DNA of 64,000 bases from Microbacterium sp. SS28 (lineage in GTDB: Bacteria > Actinomycetota > Actinomycetes > Actinomycetales > Microbacteriaceae): the NCBI RefSeq assembly GCF_022761035.1, contig NZ_JAKWJP010000004.1:248001-312000 (forward strand), in the 5' to 3' direction. Under the pieces are notes generated by a model, which saw nothing but the letters and a program-made list of their open reading frames with translations, made no database searches and was not told where the DNA came from. The number at the start of each line of letters is the position of its first letter. Positions within the stretch are counted from its first letter, which is position 1. Shown one piece after another: positions 46,294 through 57,124 of the stretch. Position numbers and translations under genes: made by a program.

Positions 46294-46444
46294 GCCGCCA
46301 TGCTAACCCGTCGGTGCGCGCTGCGGCCTGGGTATCCGCCGAAACCGGGGGCGCGGCATCCGTCCCCCGAACTCGGGAGCGGGGATCTTGCCGAACCGGG
46401 CGATCTCGCGGCCGGGTCTCCTGCTTCGACGCGAGCGGGAGGTG

Positions 46445-46579
46445 TCAGCCGAAGAGCAGCGCGAGCACCGTCGCGCCGCCGCCCACGAGGATCAGGCTCG
46501 CGATGACCACCCACGCGATGACCTTCACGCGCTTCTGTCGTGCGTCCTGAAAGCCCGTGTACTCCTCGTCCTGCGACAT
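46445..46579 (-). CDS. 44-aa single-helix membrane microprotein
   Basis: A small ORF on the minus strand: a charged N-terminus (MSQDEEYTGFQDARQKRVK) and one membrane helix (VIAWVVIASLILVGGGATVLALLFG). TAGACT (46592-46587), which overlaps the purL stop codon, lies seven bases before the ATG and resembles the leaderless starts of other genes here. It begins 10 bases after purL, so readthrough from purL is also possible. Similar tiny proteins follow purL in relatives, in my recollection. Function is unknown. Confidence 0.65.
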   Translation of the reverse strand: MSQDEEYTGFQDARQKRVKVIAWVVIASLILVGGGATVLALLFG

Positions 46580-46589
46580 GCGACCCAGT

Positions 46590-48965
<2,376 letters not shown>

Positions 48966-49056
48966 GCGGCTGAGCTCCTGAAATCGGGGATGCCGGACCC
49001 GTCCATTCTAGTTGGCGGGTGGATCGCGCGTTGCGGAAGGCGGACGGACGCGGAAA

Positions 49057-49114
49057 CACCCTCCGCCGGCCCGGTGACCTCCGCTGAGCGAAGGAGGAGG
49101 GCAAGCGGAGGGTG
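49057..49114 (-). terminator. Long-loop hairpin between desaturase and purL
   Basis: CACCCTCCGC (49057-49066) and GCGGAGGGTG (49105-49114) pair around a 38-nt loop that can itself fold (CCTCCGCT/AAGGAGG). On the minus strand it follows the desaturase stop by 19 bases and precedes purL by 91 bases; GTTTCC follows. It may terminate the desaturase transcript. Confidence 0.5.
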
Positions 49115-49133
49115 CGTGCGTATGAGGGACCGC

Positions 49134-50291
49134 TCAGGACGGGCGGAAGCGGCTCACGAGGTGGCAGTCGAACGGGTCGCGGGCCGAGAGGCCGACGCGG
49201 TTGAGGTACTCGATGACGAGCCGGTACGACTCGATGAGGCTCGTCTCGGTGTACGGCACGTCGAGCGCGCGGCACTGCTCCATGACGATCTCGCGGGCCT
49301 TCGCGAGGTGCGGCCGCGGCATGCTCGGGAAGAGGTGGTGCTCGACCTGGTAGTTGAGTCCGCCCATGAGTGAGGTCGCCCACCAGCCGCCGCGGATGTT
49401 GCGCGATGTGCGCACCTGCTTGGAGAAGAAGTCGAGCTTCGCGTCGGGCGCGATGATCGGCATCCCCTTGTGGTTCGGCGCGAAAGCGGCGCCCATCATG
49501 ACGCCGAAGACGGCGAGCTGCACGCCGATGAACGCGAACGCCATCCCGAGCGGCAGGAACAGGAAGATCGGGGTGAGGAGGAGGGCGAAGCGCAGGGCGA
49601 TGAGGCCCAGCTCGAGCCAGCGGCCCTTGATCTCGCCGCGCGAGACGAGGTGCTTGATGCCGAGGTAGTGCAGGTTCAGGCCCTCGAGCGTCAGGAGGGG
49701 GAAGAACAGCCAGCCCTGCTTGCGTGTGATGAGCGCGCGGAGACGGCCCGCCGACTCGGCATCCTTCTCGAGGAACGAGATCGTGTCGAGCTCGATGTCG
49801 GGGTCTTTGCCCACGCGGTTGGGGTTGGCGTGGTGGCGCGTGTGCTTCGCGTTCCACCACGAGAAGCTGAAGCCGCCGATGCCGTTCGCGAGAATGCGTC
49901 CGAGGCGGTCGTTCGCCGGTCCCGAGGCGAGGATCTGGCGATGCGCCGCCTCGTGGGAGAGGAACGCGACCTGCGTGAAGATCAGGCCGAGCGCTGCCGC
50001 CATGAACAACTGGTACCAGCTGTCGCCGAACAGGATGAAACCCGTCACGCACCCGCCGAAGGCGAGCAGCAGGCCCAGCCCGATGGCTCCGTAGAAGAGG
50101 GGAGTGCGCTGCAGCAGGCCCGTCTCGCGGACGACTTGCGCGACCTCGGTGTAGGCGCGGGCGATGGGAGGGAAGGTCTCGGTGCCGGCGTATGTCTGTC
50201 GGACGGGCCCCAGTCGGGCCTCCGGAGCGATAGTGGCGATGAGCGCGCCCTTCGGTCGGGTGCCGACCCGTCCAGGTCGACTTGTAGCCAC
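49134..50291 (-). CDS. Membrane fatty acid desaturase
   Basis: A 385-aa di-iron desaturase. The three His boxes are HEAAH (113-117), HTRHH (150-154) and QVEHH (315-319); the last, with Gln, is typical of front-end or delta-6-like desaturases. Four membrane helices are arranged around them. It introduces double bonds into acyl chains and may adapt membrane fluidity. The start is uncertain: GTG at 50291 has no Shine-Dalgarno, and the family-conserved region begins only near residue 33 (TYAGTETFPPIARAYTEV). Confidence 0.9.
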   Translation of the reverse strand: MATSRPGRVGTRPKGALIATIAPEARLGPVRQTYAGTETFPPIARAYTEVAQVVRETGLLQRTPLFYGAIGLGLLLAFGGCVTGFILFGDSWYQLFMAAALGLIFTQVAFLSHEAAHRQILASGPANDRLGRILANGIGGFSFSWWNAKHTRHHANPNRVGKDPDIELDTISFLEKDAESAGRLRALITRKQGWLFFPLLTLEGLNLHYLGIKHLVSRGEIKGRWLELGLIALRFALLLTPIFLFLPLGMAFAFIGVQLAVFGVMMGAAFAPNHKGMPIIAPDAKLDFFSKQVRTSRNIRGGWWATSLMGGLNYQVEHHLFPSMPRPHLAKAREIVMEQCRALDVPYTETSLIESYRLVIEYLNRVGLSARDPFDCHLVSRFRPS

Positions 50292-50396
50292 AGGCAGAAC
50301 GCCGACGACTTGGTTGTGAGCCTACGGAGGTGCATATGGCCGGATCGTTATGGAACTGCCCCTTCGGGTGATTTCGGGGCCGAACCTGAGAGGGGG

Positions 50397-50443
50397 TTGA
50401 CATCGGAGCGATCGCGTGCATAACCTACAACCAAATGGTTGTA
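50397..50443 (+). promoter_or_regulatory. ArsR promoter with operator overlapping the start codon
   Basis: TTGACA (50397-50402), 18-bp spacer, TAACCT (50421-50426), eight bases, then ATG. An inverted repeat TACAACCA-AA-TGGTTGTA (50426-50443) covers the transcription start and start codon. Binding there by the ArsR product would give tight autorepression. Confidence 0.8.
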
Positions 50444-50815
50444 CAAACGGAGCTTGCAGACGATGAGATGGACCGGATCTTCCACGCGCTCGCCACGAGG
50501 ACGCGCCGCGACATCCTGCGTCGGACGATCGAGCACGAGCAGTCGGTGTCGACGCTCGCGCGCGACTACGACATGTCGTTCGCCGCGGTGCAGAAGCACG
50601 TCGCGGTGCTCGAGGCTGCAGGACTCGTCGTCAAGCGGGCCGACGGTCGCGAGCGTCTCGTGCGGGCGGATCCCCGTATGATCGCCCGCGCCCGGGCCCT
50701 TCTCGACCGGTTCGAGGCGCTGTGGCGCTCGCGTGTCGATCGCCTCGACGCCCTGCTCGCCGAAGATGCTGCGACCCCGCACGAACCATCGTCCAACGAA
50801 GAACAAGGAGACTGA
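50435..50815 (+). CDS. ArsR-family transcriptional regulator
   Basis: A 126-aa winged-helix repressor: DRIFHALATRTRRDILRRTIEHEQSVSTLARDYDMSFAAVQKHVAVLEAAGLVVKRADGRERLV. There are no Cys metal sites, so this belongs to the non-metal subgroup commonly paired with SRPBCC (AHSA1) proteins. Its ATG is covered by an inverted repeat and lies eight bases after the -10, so it is probably leaderless and autoregulated. One base separates its stop from the next start. Confidence 0.92.
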   Translation: MVVQTELADDEMDRIFHALATRTRRDILRRTIEHEQSVSTLARDYDMSFAAVQKHVAVLEAAGLVVKRADGRERLVRADPRMIARARALLDRFEALWRSRVDRLDALLAEDAATPHEPSSNEEQGD

Positions 50816-50816
50816 C

Positions 50817-51800
50817 ATGCCCGTCACCGACGTCACGACCGACGCCGAAGCGCTCACCATGACGCTCACGGCCGAGTTCGAAGCCCCCGTCGAGCGCCTC
50901 TGGACCGCCTTCACCGACCCCGATCAGCTCGAGCGCTTCTGGGGCCCGCCCGGATGGCCGGCGACTTTCACGGCGTTCGACTTCTCCGTCGGCGGTCGTG
51001 CGAATTACCACATGACGAGTCCGCGCGGCGAGAAGGCCGGCGGTTCCTGGGAGTTTCTGGAAATCGATGAGCCGAAGCGATTCACGGTCCTCGACTCGTT
51101 CGTCGACGACGGGGGGAGCCCCGCCGACGGACTCCCGACGATGCGCGTGGTCTTCGACTTCGAGCCCACGGCATCCGGAACGAAGCTCACCAACACGTCG
51201 TACTTCACGTCGGCCGACGCTCTCGAGCAGGTCGTCGCGATGGGCGCCGTCGAGGGGTCCACGATGGCCCTCAACCAGCTCGACCGCGTGCTGCAGGGCC
51301 TGCGCGAGTTCGCGGCGGGCAAGGGGACGCGGACCGAGATCCTCGACGACACGCACGTGCGCATCACGCGCCTCGTAGAGGGCCCGCGCGAGCTCGTGTG
51401 GCGCGCGCACCAAGAGCCCGAGCTCATGACGCAGTGGCTGCTCGGGCCGGACGGCTGGCGCATGAGCGTCTGCGAGATCGATCCGACCGTCGGCGGGAAG
51501 TACCGCTACGCGTGGGAGCCGGTCGACGGGACGCCCGGCCAGGCGTTCGGGTTCTCCGGCGAGACGCTCCTGTCGGAGGCGCCGCACCGCGCCGTCACGA
51601 CGGAGCGCATGACCGGCACCGAGTTCCCCTCGACGCTGAACGACCTGAGCCTCGACGAGGAGGACGGCGCGACGCTCATCACGCTCCTGATCGAATACCC
51701 CGACAAGGAGACCCGCGACATGGTGCTCGCGACCGGCATGACCGACGGCATGGAGACGAGCTACGCGCGCCTCGAAGGAGTGCTCGAGCGGGTCGGCTGA
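50817..51800 (+). CDS. Two-domain SRPBCC (AHSA1-like) protein
   Basis: A 327-aa fusion of two SRPBCC domains. Domain 1 (residues about 10-158) has FEAPVERLWTAFTDPDQLERFWGPPGWPATF; domain 2 (about 170-327) has VEGPRELVWRAHQEPELMTQWLLGPDGWRMSVCEIDPTVGGKYRYAW. Each has its own GG-x-Y strand and a C-terminal helix. Such domains bind hydrophobic ligands in a deep cavity. The pair ArsR plus SRPBCC is common, but tandem fusion is less usual. AAGGAG precedes the ATG. Confidence 0.88.
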   Translation: MPVTDVTTDAEALTMTLTAEFEAPVERLWTAFTDPDQLERFWGPPGWPATFTAFDFSVGGRANYHMTSPRGEKAGGSWEFLEIDEPKRFTVLDSFVDDGGSPADGLPTMRVVFDFEPTASGTKLTNTSYFTSADALEQVVAMGAVEGSTMALNQLDRVLQGLREFAAGKGTRTEILDDTHVRITRLVEGPRELVWRAHQEPELMTQWLLGPDGWRMSVCEIDPTVGGKYRYAWEPVDGTPGQAFGFSGETLLSEAPHRAVTTERMTGTEFPSTLNDLSLDEEDGATLITLLIEYPDKETRDMVLATGMTDGMETSYARLEGVLERVG

Positions 51801-51805
51801 CGCGC

Positions 51806-51844
51806 GGGACGGATGCCGCGACCGCGGGTCGCGGTATCCGTCCC
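51806..51844. terminator. Hairpin terminator between SRPBCC and terC genes
   Basis: 18-bp arms (51806-51823 and 51827-51844), one G-T wobble, 3-base loop GCG. The left arm contains GGACGGATGCC. It follows the SRPBCC stop by 5 bases and ends just before the terC -10 (51847). Confidence 0.8.
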
Positions 51845-51858
51845 CGTAGCATGGCGCT

Positions 51859-52758
51859 GTGGACTTCAGCATCGCCCTAACGCCCGAGAACATCGCGATC
51901 TTCCTGACGCTCTTCGTCCTCGAGATCGTCCTCGGCGTCGACAACGTCATCTTCATCTCGGTGCTCGCCTCGAAGCTCCCGAAGGAGCAGCAGGCTCGCG
52001 CCCGCAACCTCGGCCTCACGCTCGCGATGATCATCCGCGTCATCCTCGTGTTCTTCGCGGGCTGGATCATCACCCTGACCGAACCCGTCTTCACGATCAT
52101 GGGCATCGCGTTCTCGTGGAAGGACATGATCCTCATCGCGGGCGGTCTGTTCCTGATCTACAAGGCCGTCACCGAGATCCACCACAAGCTCGAGGGCGTC
52201 GAGGAGGGCGATGACGGGCACGCGCCGAAGACGATCACCTTCACCTCGGTCATCCTGCAGATCCTCCTGCTCGACATCGTCTTCTCGCTCGACTCCGTCA
52301 TCACGGCGGTCGGCATGACCTCCAACATGGCGATCATCGTCTCGGTCGTCGTCCTGTCGTTCGGCATCATGCTCTTCGCCTCGCGCTTCATCTTCACGTT
52401 CGTCAACAAGCACCCCACCGTGAAGATGCTCGCGCTGTCGTTCCTCATGCTGATCGGCGCCTTCCTGGTCGCCGAGGGCTTCCACATCAAGGTCGACAAG
52501 GCGATCATCTACGGCGCCATGGCCTTCGCGGTGCTCGTCGAGGTGCTCAACCTCACGTACGCGTCGCGCAAGGCGAAGCGCGAGGAGAAGAAGCGGACGA
52601 CCGTCAAGCTCCTGTCGAGCTACCCCGACATCGACGAGTCGGTCGCCGTGGGCGCCGCGCTCTCGAAGGCGCCCGGCTCGGGCTCGGTGGGACTGTCGAG
52701 CAAGCCCGTCGAGGGCGAGATCGACCGAGACTCCGAGGGCCGCGCCGGCCTGGGCTGA
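51859..52758 (+). CDS. TerC family membrane protein
   Basis: A 299-aa TerC-family protein with about seven helices. The acidic membrane motifs are LEIVLGVDNVIFISVLASKLP and LLLDIVFSLDSVITAVGM, linked to metal ion (Mn2+ or Ca2+) transport in the family. A C-terminal cytoplasmic tail of about 65 residues is basic then acidic. The start is GTG six bases after TAGCAT (51847-51852), without Shine-Dalgarno, again a leaderless pattern. Likely role: manganese efflux or metalation of exported proteins. Confidence 0.9.
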   Translation: MDFSIALTPENIAIFLTLFVLEIVLGVDNVIFISVLASKLPKEQQARARNLGLTLAMIIRVILVFFAGWIITLTEPVFTIMGIAFSWKDMILIAGGLFLIYKAVTEIHHKLEGVEEGDDGHAPKTITFTSVILQILLLDIVFSLDSVITAVGMTSNMAIIVSVVVLSFGIMLFASRFIFTFVNKHPTVKMLALSFLMLIGAFLVAEGFHIKVDKAIIYGAMAFAVLVEVLNLTYASRKAKREEKKRTTVKLLSSYPDIDESVAVGAALSKAPGSGSVGLSSKPVEGEIDRDSEGRAGLG

Positions 52759-52778
52759 CCCGCGCTCGTCCTGAACCC

Positions 52779-52806
52779 TGCGGTCTCGGCCGGTTCTCGA
52801 AGGGCG
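52779..52806. repeat. 28-bp dispersed intergenic motif, copy 2
   Basis: Matches 10697-10724 at 25 of 28 positions. It lies 20 bases downstream of terC and 40 bases upstream of the VanZ-RDD gene. It partly resembles the actinobacterial repeat seen inside kdpB at 58856-58879. Confidence 0.4.
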
Positions 52807-52845
52807 CGGATGCGCGGGCCCGAGCAGCCGCGCTAGGGTGCGGGC

Positions 52846-53790
52846 ATGGCCGGGGCCGCGCGGGGGCTCGTCGCCGCCGGGATGCTCGTCTACGGCGTCG
52901 CGGTGGCGGCTGTCGCGCTCCTGGCGCTCCCCGCGCTCGAGGACGCAGGGTGCGCGGGCGTCGACCTCAGCCCGCTCCCGCTCTCGCGCGGGATCGGAAC
53001 GCTCGGACCCGGCGACCCGCTCGCGGATCCCGCCGTCCTGCTCTTCGTGCTCACCGCGGGCCTGTTCATGCCGCTGGGCTTCTTCGTACGCGTGCTGTGG
53101 AGCCGCGGCGTGCTCGTCTCGCTCGGGCTGGGTGCGGCCTTCGCACTCCTGATCGAGCTCTCGCAGCTGGCGGGGTCCCAGCCGTGCGGCGCCGTCGCGC
53201 ACGTCGTCGCGGGCGGCGCGGGGGCCCTGCTGGGCTCGGTCGCATCGCTCGCGCTGCCACGCAGGTGGCGCGTCCGTTCCGCGGTGGTCGCGCAGCCGCC
53301 GGCGACGGTCACGCGGCTCCGCCGAGGCCTCGCGATGGCGTGCGACTGGGTCTCGGTGTACCTCACGGGGTTCGTGCTCTCGGCGCCCGTCGCGGCGGTG
53401 CTCTACGCCTCGGGTGGTTCGGGCGCGGTCGAGGCGGCCGGCGTCCCTCTCGATGCCGTCGCGACCTACTCGGCGATGGCGGTGACGGCGGCCGTCGCAC
53501 TCGGCACGGGGCGCACGATCGGCGACCGCATCCTGCAGCTCGAATACCGGGGCGGGAGCCTGCCGCCGTTCGTCGCGCGACTCGTGCGGTACGTCTGCGG
53601 CATCGGCGGCTACCAGATCCTGACCGCGCCCACGGAGGGTGCGAACCCCGTCTCGCTCGCGTTCGTGCTCGTCTCGATCGTGCTCGTCTTCACGACGGCG
53701 CAGGGGCGGGGGCTTCCGGGGCTCGCGACGCGGCGAGAGCTCTTCGACGTGCGCGAGCCGCGAGCCGCTGAGGCTGTCGACTCGCGCTGA
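52846..53790 (+). CDS. VanZ-like and RDD domain fusion membrane protein
   Basis: A 314-aa membrane protein. Residues about 5-135 look VanZ-like: helices LLFVLTAGLFMPLGFFVRVL, ALLIELSQLAGSQPCGAVAHVVAGGAGALLG. Residues about 160-290 look like an RDD domain: RRGLAMACDWVSVYLTGFVLS, then RTIGDRILQLEYRGG and LVRYVCGIGGYQIL. VanZ-like proteins are tied to glycopeptide tolerance, RDD proteins to ion transport; the fused role is unknown. TAGGGT (52834-52839) six bases before ATG suggests leaderless expression. Confidence 0.78.
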   Translation: MAGAARGLVAAGMLVYGVAVAAVALLALPALEDAGCAGVDLSPLPLSRGIGTLGPGDPLADPAVLLFVLTAGLFMPLGFFVRVLWSRGVLVSLGLGAAFALLIELSQLAGSQPCGAVAHVVAGGAGALLGSVASLALPRRWRVRSAVVAQPPATVTRLRRGLAMACDWVSVYLTGFVLSAPVAAVLYASGGSGAVEAAGVPLDAVATYSAMAVTAAVALGTGRTIGDRILQLEYRGGSLPPFVARLVRYVCGIGGYQILTAPTEGANPVSLAFVLVSIVLVFTTAQGRGLPGLATRRELFDVREPRAAEAVDSR

Positions 53791-53831
53791 CGGCGATCCG
53801 GGATGCCGCGCGCGGCCGGCGCTCGCGAGCG

Positions 53832-54512
53832 TCAGGCCGGCTCGAGCACGAGCCGGTAGCCCATGCCGGACTCCGTGAGGAGGTGGGCGGGGCGTGCCGG
53901 ATCCGGCTCGAGCTTCTTGCGCAGCTGCGACATGTAGAGCCGCAGGTAGCCCGTGTCGGCGACCTGATCGGTGCCCCAGATGTCCTTGAGCAGCGCCTGG
54001 CGCGTCACGAGCGACCCTGCGTTGCGGGCGAGGAACTCGAGCATCCGCCACTCCGTCGGGGTGAGGTGCACGCGCGTGCCGTCGCGCGTCACGGTCTTGG
54101 TCGAGAGGTCGATCGTGACGTCGGCGAACGCGACGATGGGCTCGCCCGTCGCGGGTCCCGCGCGGCGCGTGAGGGCGCGAAGGCGCGCGAGAAGCTCGTC
54201 GATCTGGAACGGCTTGGTGACGTAGTCGTCGGCGCCCGCGTCGAGTGCCTCGACCTTGTCGGCCGAGCCCGTGCGTCCCGAGACGACGATGATCGGCACC
54301 GTCGTCCAGCCCCGCAGCGCCTCGATGACCGCGACGCCGTCGAGACGCGGCATCCCGAGGTCGACGAGGACGATGTCGGGATGCTGCTGCGCCGCGAGTC
54401 CGATGGCGGCGGCTCCGTCGGGCGCCGCGACGACCTCGTAGCCATGGGCGCCGAGCGTGATGCGCAGGGCGCGCACGAGCTGCGGGTCGTCGTCGGCGAT
54501 GAGGATCTTCAC
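53832..54512 (-). CDS. kdpE: Response regulator KdpE
   Basis: A 226-aa OmpR-type regulator. The receiver has acidic residues IADDD (6-9), phosphorylation Asp51 (IVLVDLGMPRLDG) and Lys in VTKPF. The C-terminal winged helix contains LTPTEWRMLEFLARNAGSLVTRQALLKDIWG. The start GTG overlaps the kdpD stop (GTGA). With KdpD it turns on the kdpFABC genes under low K+ or osmotic stress. Confidence 0.95.
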   Translation of the reverse strand: MKILIADDDPQLVRALRITLGAHGYEVVAAPDGAAAIGLAAQQHPDIVLVDLGMPRLDGVAVIEALRGWTTVPIIVVSGRTGSADKVEALDAGADDYVTKPFQIDELLARLRALTRRAGPATGEPIVAFADVTIDLSTKTVTRDGTRVHLTPTEWRMLEFLARNAGSLVTRQALLKDIWGTDQVADTGYLRLYMSQLRKKLEPDPARPAHLLTESGMGYRLVLEPA

Positions 54513-57025
54513 GAGGCGGCCTCCGGCTCGGGCACGGACGCCACCGGCAGCTCGACGACCATCGTGAGCCCGCCGCCCGGCGTGTCCTCGGGGGTGAGCG
54601 TACCGCCCATGCCCTCGGCGAAGCCGCGCGAGAGGGCGAGCCCGAGGCCCAGGCCCGTCGTGTTGTCGGTGTCGCCGAGGCGCTGGAAGGGCGCGAAGAT
54701 GTCGTCCTGCCGGTCGGGGGCGACGCCGGCGCCGTGGTCGACGATCCGGATCTGCGCCCGCGCGCCCAAGCGGCTCGTCCCGACGCGCACGCGCGTTCCC
54801 GCCGACGTGTGGCGGACGGCGTTGGCGAGGACGTTGACGACGACGCGCTGCAGCAGGACGGGATCGGCGAGCAGGAGCGGCAGATCGGGATCGAGCGCGA
54901 GCTCGACGGCGTCGGGCCCGAGCCCCAGCTCGTCGACGGCAGCGAGCACCGTGTCGGCCGAGTCGACGGGGGCCAGCGACACGGCGAGTACGCCCGCTTC
55001 GACGCGGCTCACGTCGAGCAGGTCGGTCACGAGGGCCGACAGGGTGGCGAGGCTCTCGTCCGCCGTCGCGAGCAGCTCCGCCCGGTCGTCGTCGCTGAGG
55101 CCCGGCCCCGCGGCCCGCAGCCCGCCGATCGCCGCGACGGCGGCGGCGAGCGGGCGGCGCAGGTCATGGCTCACGGCCGACAGCAGGGCGCTGCGCACCT
55201 GGTCGGTCTCGGCGAGCAGTCCCGCCTCGCGCGCGGTCTCGGCGAGGTCGGTGTGCTCGAGGGCCGCGCCCAGCTGCGCGGCGATGATGTCGAGCAGCCG
55301 GCGTCCCGAGGAGTCGAGCTCGCCGCCGTGCAGCTCCAGCGTCGCGCGCGGCGCTGCGGGGTCGCCGACGGGGACGGTGACCATCCTGCCGTCGGGCACG
55401 GGCTCTCCGTCCGTCGCGAGGACGGTGCCGTCCGCGCCGACGAGGCGGGCTCCCGTCATGCCGAATGCCTCGCGCGCGCGGCTCACGAGGGCCGGGATCG
55501 CGCTCTGCCCGCGCAGGACGCTGCCCGCGACGGTCGCGAGCAGCTCGGACTCCGCGGCGGCGCGCTGCGCGATGCGCGTGCGGCGTGCGGCCTGGTCGAC
55601 GATCCAGCTCACGAGGGTCGCGATGACGACGTACAGGAGGATCGAGAGCGCGTGGTCGGGATCCGCGATGGTGACGGTGCCGACGGGCGCGATGAAGAGG
55701 TAGTCAAGGGTCAGGCCGGACAGCACGGCGGCGAAGAGGGCGGGCCAGATGCCGCCCACGAGCGCCACGACGACGACGAGCAGCTGATAGGCGAGGACGT
55801 CGGTCGTGATCGAGTCGGGGCTCGAGACGGCGAGGAGCAGCCACGACAGCAGCGGTCCGCCGACGAGCGCGACGGCGAAGCCGAGCAGCCTCCGGCGTAC
55901 GCTGAGCGCGCCCCCTGTGACGCGGGGCAGATGGATGCCGCGGCTCGCGGCGGCGTGCGTCACGATGTGCACGTCGATGTCGCCGGACTCGCGGACGACG
56001 GTGGCCCCGATGCCCGCCCCCGTGAGCAGCGTCATGATCCGACCGCGCCGGCTCGCGCCGATGACGAGCTGCGTCGCGTCGACCGAGCGCGCGAAGTCCA
56101 CGAGGGCCTGCGGGATATCGTCGCCGACGACCTGGTGGTACGTGCCGCCGAGCATCTCGACGAGCCGCCGCTGAGCTGCGAGCGCTCCCGGCGTCGAGGA
56201 GCGCAGGCCGTCCTGCCCTGAGACGTGCACGGCGTGAAGCTCGCCGCCCGCCGTGCGCGCCGCGATGCGGGCTCCGCGGCGGATGAGGGTCTCGCCCTCG
56301 GATCCGCCCGTGAGTGCGACGACGACGCGCTCGCGGGCCTGCCACGTGCCCTCGATGCCGTGCTCGGCGCGGTAGAGCTTGAGCGCGCTGTCGACCTCGT
56401 CGGCGAGCCACAGGAGGGCGAGCTCGCGCAGCGCCGTGAGGTTGCCGAGCCGGAAGTAGTTCGAGAGGGCCGCGTCGATCCGCTCAGCGGGATAGACGAG
56501 CCCCGCCGACAGCCGGTCGCGGAGCGACTGCGGCGCGAGGTCGACGACCTCGATCTGGTCGGCGCCTCGGACGACGGCATCCGGAACCGTCTCCCGCTGC
56601 GGTATGCCGGTGATCCGCTCGACGACCTCGCCGAGTGACTCGATGTGCTGGACGTTGACCGTCGTGATGACGTCGATGCCCTCGTCGAGGAGCTGCTGGA
56701 CGTCCTGCCAGCGCTTGTCGTGGGTCGAGCCGGGGGCGTTCGTGTGGGCGAGCTCGTCGACGAGGGCGACCTCGGGATGCCGCGCGATGACCGCCTCGAC
56801 GTCGAGCTCGCTCAGCTCGACGTCGCGGTGGCGCGTGACGCGGCGCGGGACGGAGCGGAGGCCGCGCGCCTGCGCGGCGGTCGCGGCGCGGTCGTGCGTC
56901 TCGAGCAGGCCGATCACGACGTCGCGTCCCTCGGAGCTCAGCCGACGGCCCTCCTCGAGCATCTCGTAGGTCTTGCCGACGCCCGGAGCGGCGCCGAGCA
57001 GCACCCTGAGCCGGCCCCGCTTCAT
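54509..57025 (-). CDS. kdpD: Sensor histidine kinase KdpD
   Basis: An 838-aa K+ sensor kinase. The KdpD N-domain has Walker A GAAPGVGKTYEML and DELAHTNAPGSTHDKRW. A universal-stress-like domain lies around residues 220-360, four membrane helices around 380-500, a GAF-like domain next, and the kinase core with H-box AVSHDLRRPLAAAV and a GLGLGLALSRGFAEGMGG ATP lid. The ATG at 57025, after GGGGAGGAG, is preferred over an upstream ATG at 57085. It is co-transcribed with kdpE. Confidence 0.95.
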   Translation of the reverse strand: MKRGRLRVLLGAAPGVGKTYEMLEEGRRLSSEGRDVVIGLLETHDRAATAAQARGLRSVPRRVTRHRDVELSELDVEAVIARHPEVALVDELAHTNAPGSTHDKRWQDVQQLLDEGIDVITTVNVQHIESLGEVVERITGIPQRETVPDAVVRGADQIEVVDLAPQSLRDRLSAGLVYPAERIDAALSNYFRLGNLTALRELALLWLADEVDSALKLYRAEHGIEGTWQARERVVVALTGGSEGETLIRRGARIAARTAGGELHAVHVSGQDGLRSSTPGALAAQRRLVEMLGGTYHQVVGDDIPQALVDFARSVDATQLVIGASRRGRIMTLLTGAGIGATVVRESGDIDVHIVTHAAASRGIHLPRVTGGALSVRRRLLGFAVALVGGPLLSWLLLAVSSPDSITTDVLAYQLLVVVVALVGGIWPALFAAVLSGLTLDYLFIAPVGTVTIADPDHALSILLYVVIATLVSWIVDQAARRTRIAQRAAAESELLATVAGSVLRGQSAIPALVSRAREAFGMTGARLVGADGTVLATDGEPVPDGRMVTVPVGDPAAPRATLELHGGELDSSGRRLLDIIAAQLGAALEHTDLAETAREAGLLAETDQVRSALLSAVSHDLRRPLAAAVAAIGGLRAAGPGLSDDDRAELLATADESLATLSALVTDLLDVSRVEAGVLAVSLAPVDSADTVLAAVDELGLGPDAVELALDPDLPLLLADPVLLQRVVVNVLANAVRHTSAGTRVRVGTSRLGARAQIRIVDHGAGVAPDRQDDIFAPFQRLGDTDNTTGLGLGLALSRGFAEGMGGTLTPEDTPGGGLTMVVELPVASVPEPEAAS

Positions 57026-57045
57026 CGCACTCCTCCCCGCAGAAC

Positions 57046-57110
57046 CCCGCGAGACTTCGCAGCCGTCTCGTCTCGGGACGCGCAATCGTACACAGGTGAA
57101 GTCTCGCGGG
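57046..57110 (-). terminator. 13-bp inverted repeat between kdpC and kdpD
   Basis: CCCGCGAGACTTC (57046-57058) and its exact complement (57098-57110) flank 39 nt in the 99-base kdpC-kdpD gap. On the minus strand the first arm starts 14 bases past the kdpC stop. TACGAT lies in the loop. It may attenuate readthrough into kdpDE. Confidence 0.5.
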
Positions 57111-57124
57111 TCGGGGACGACGTG

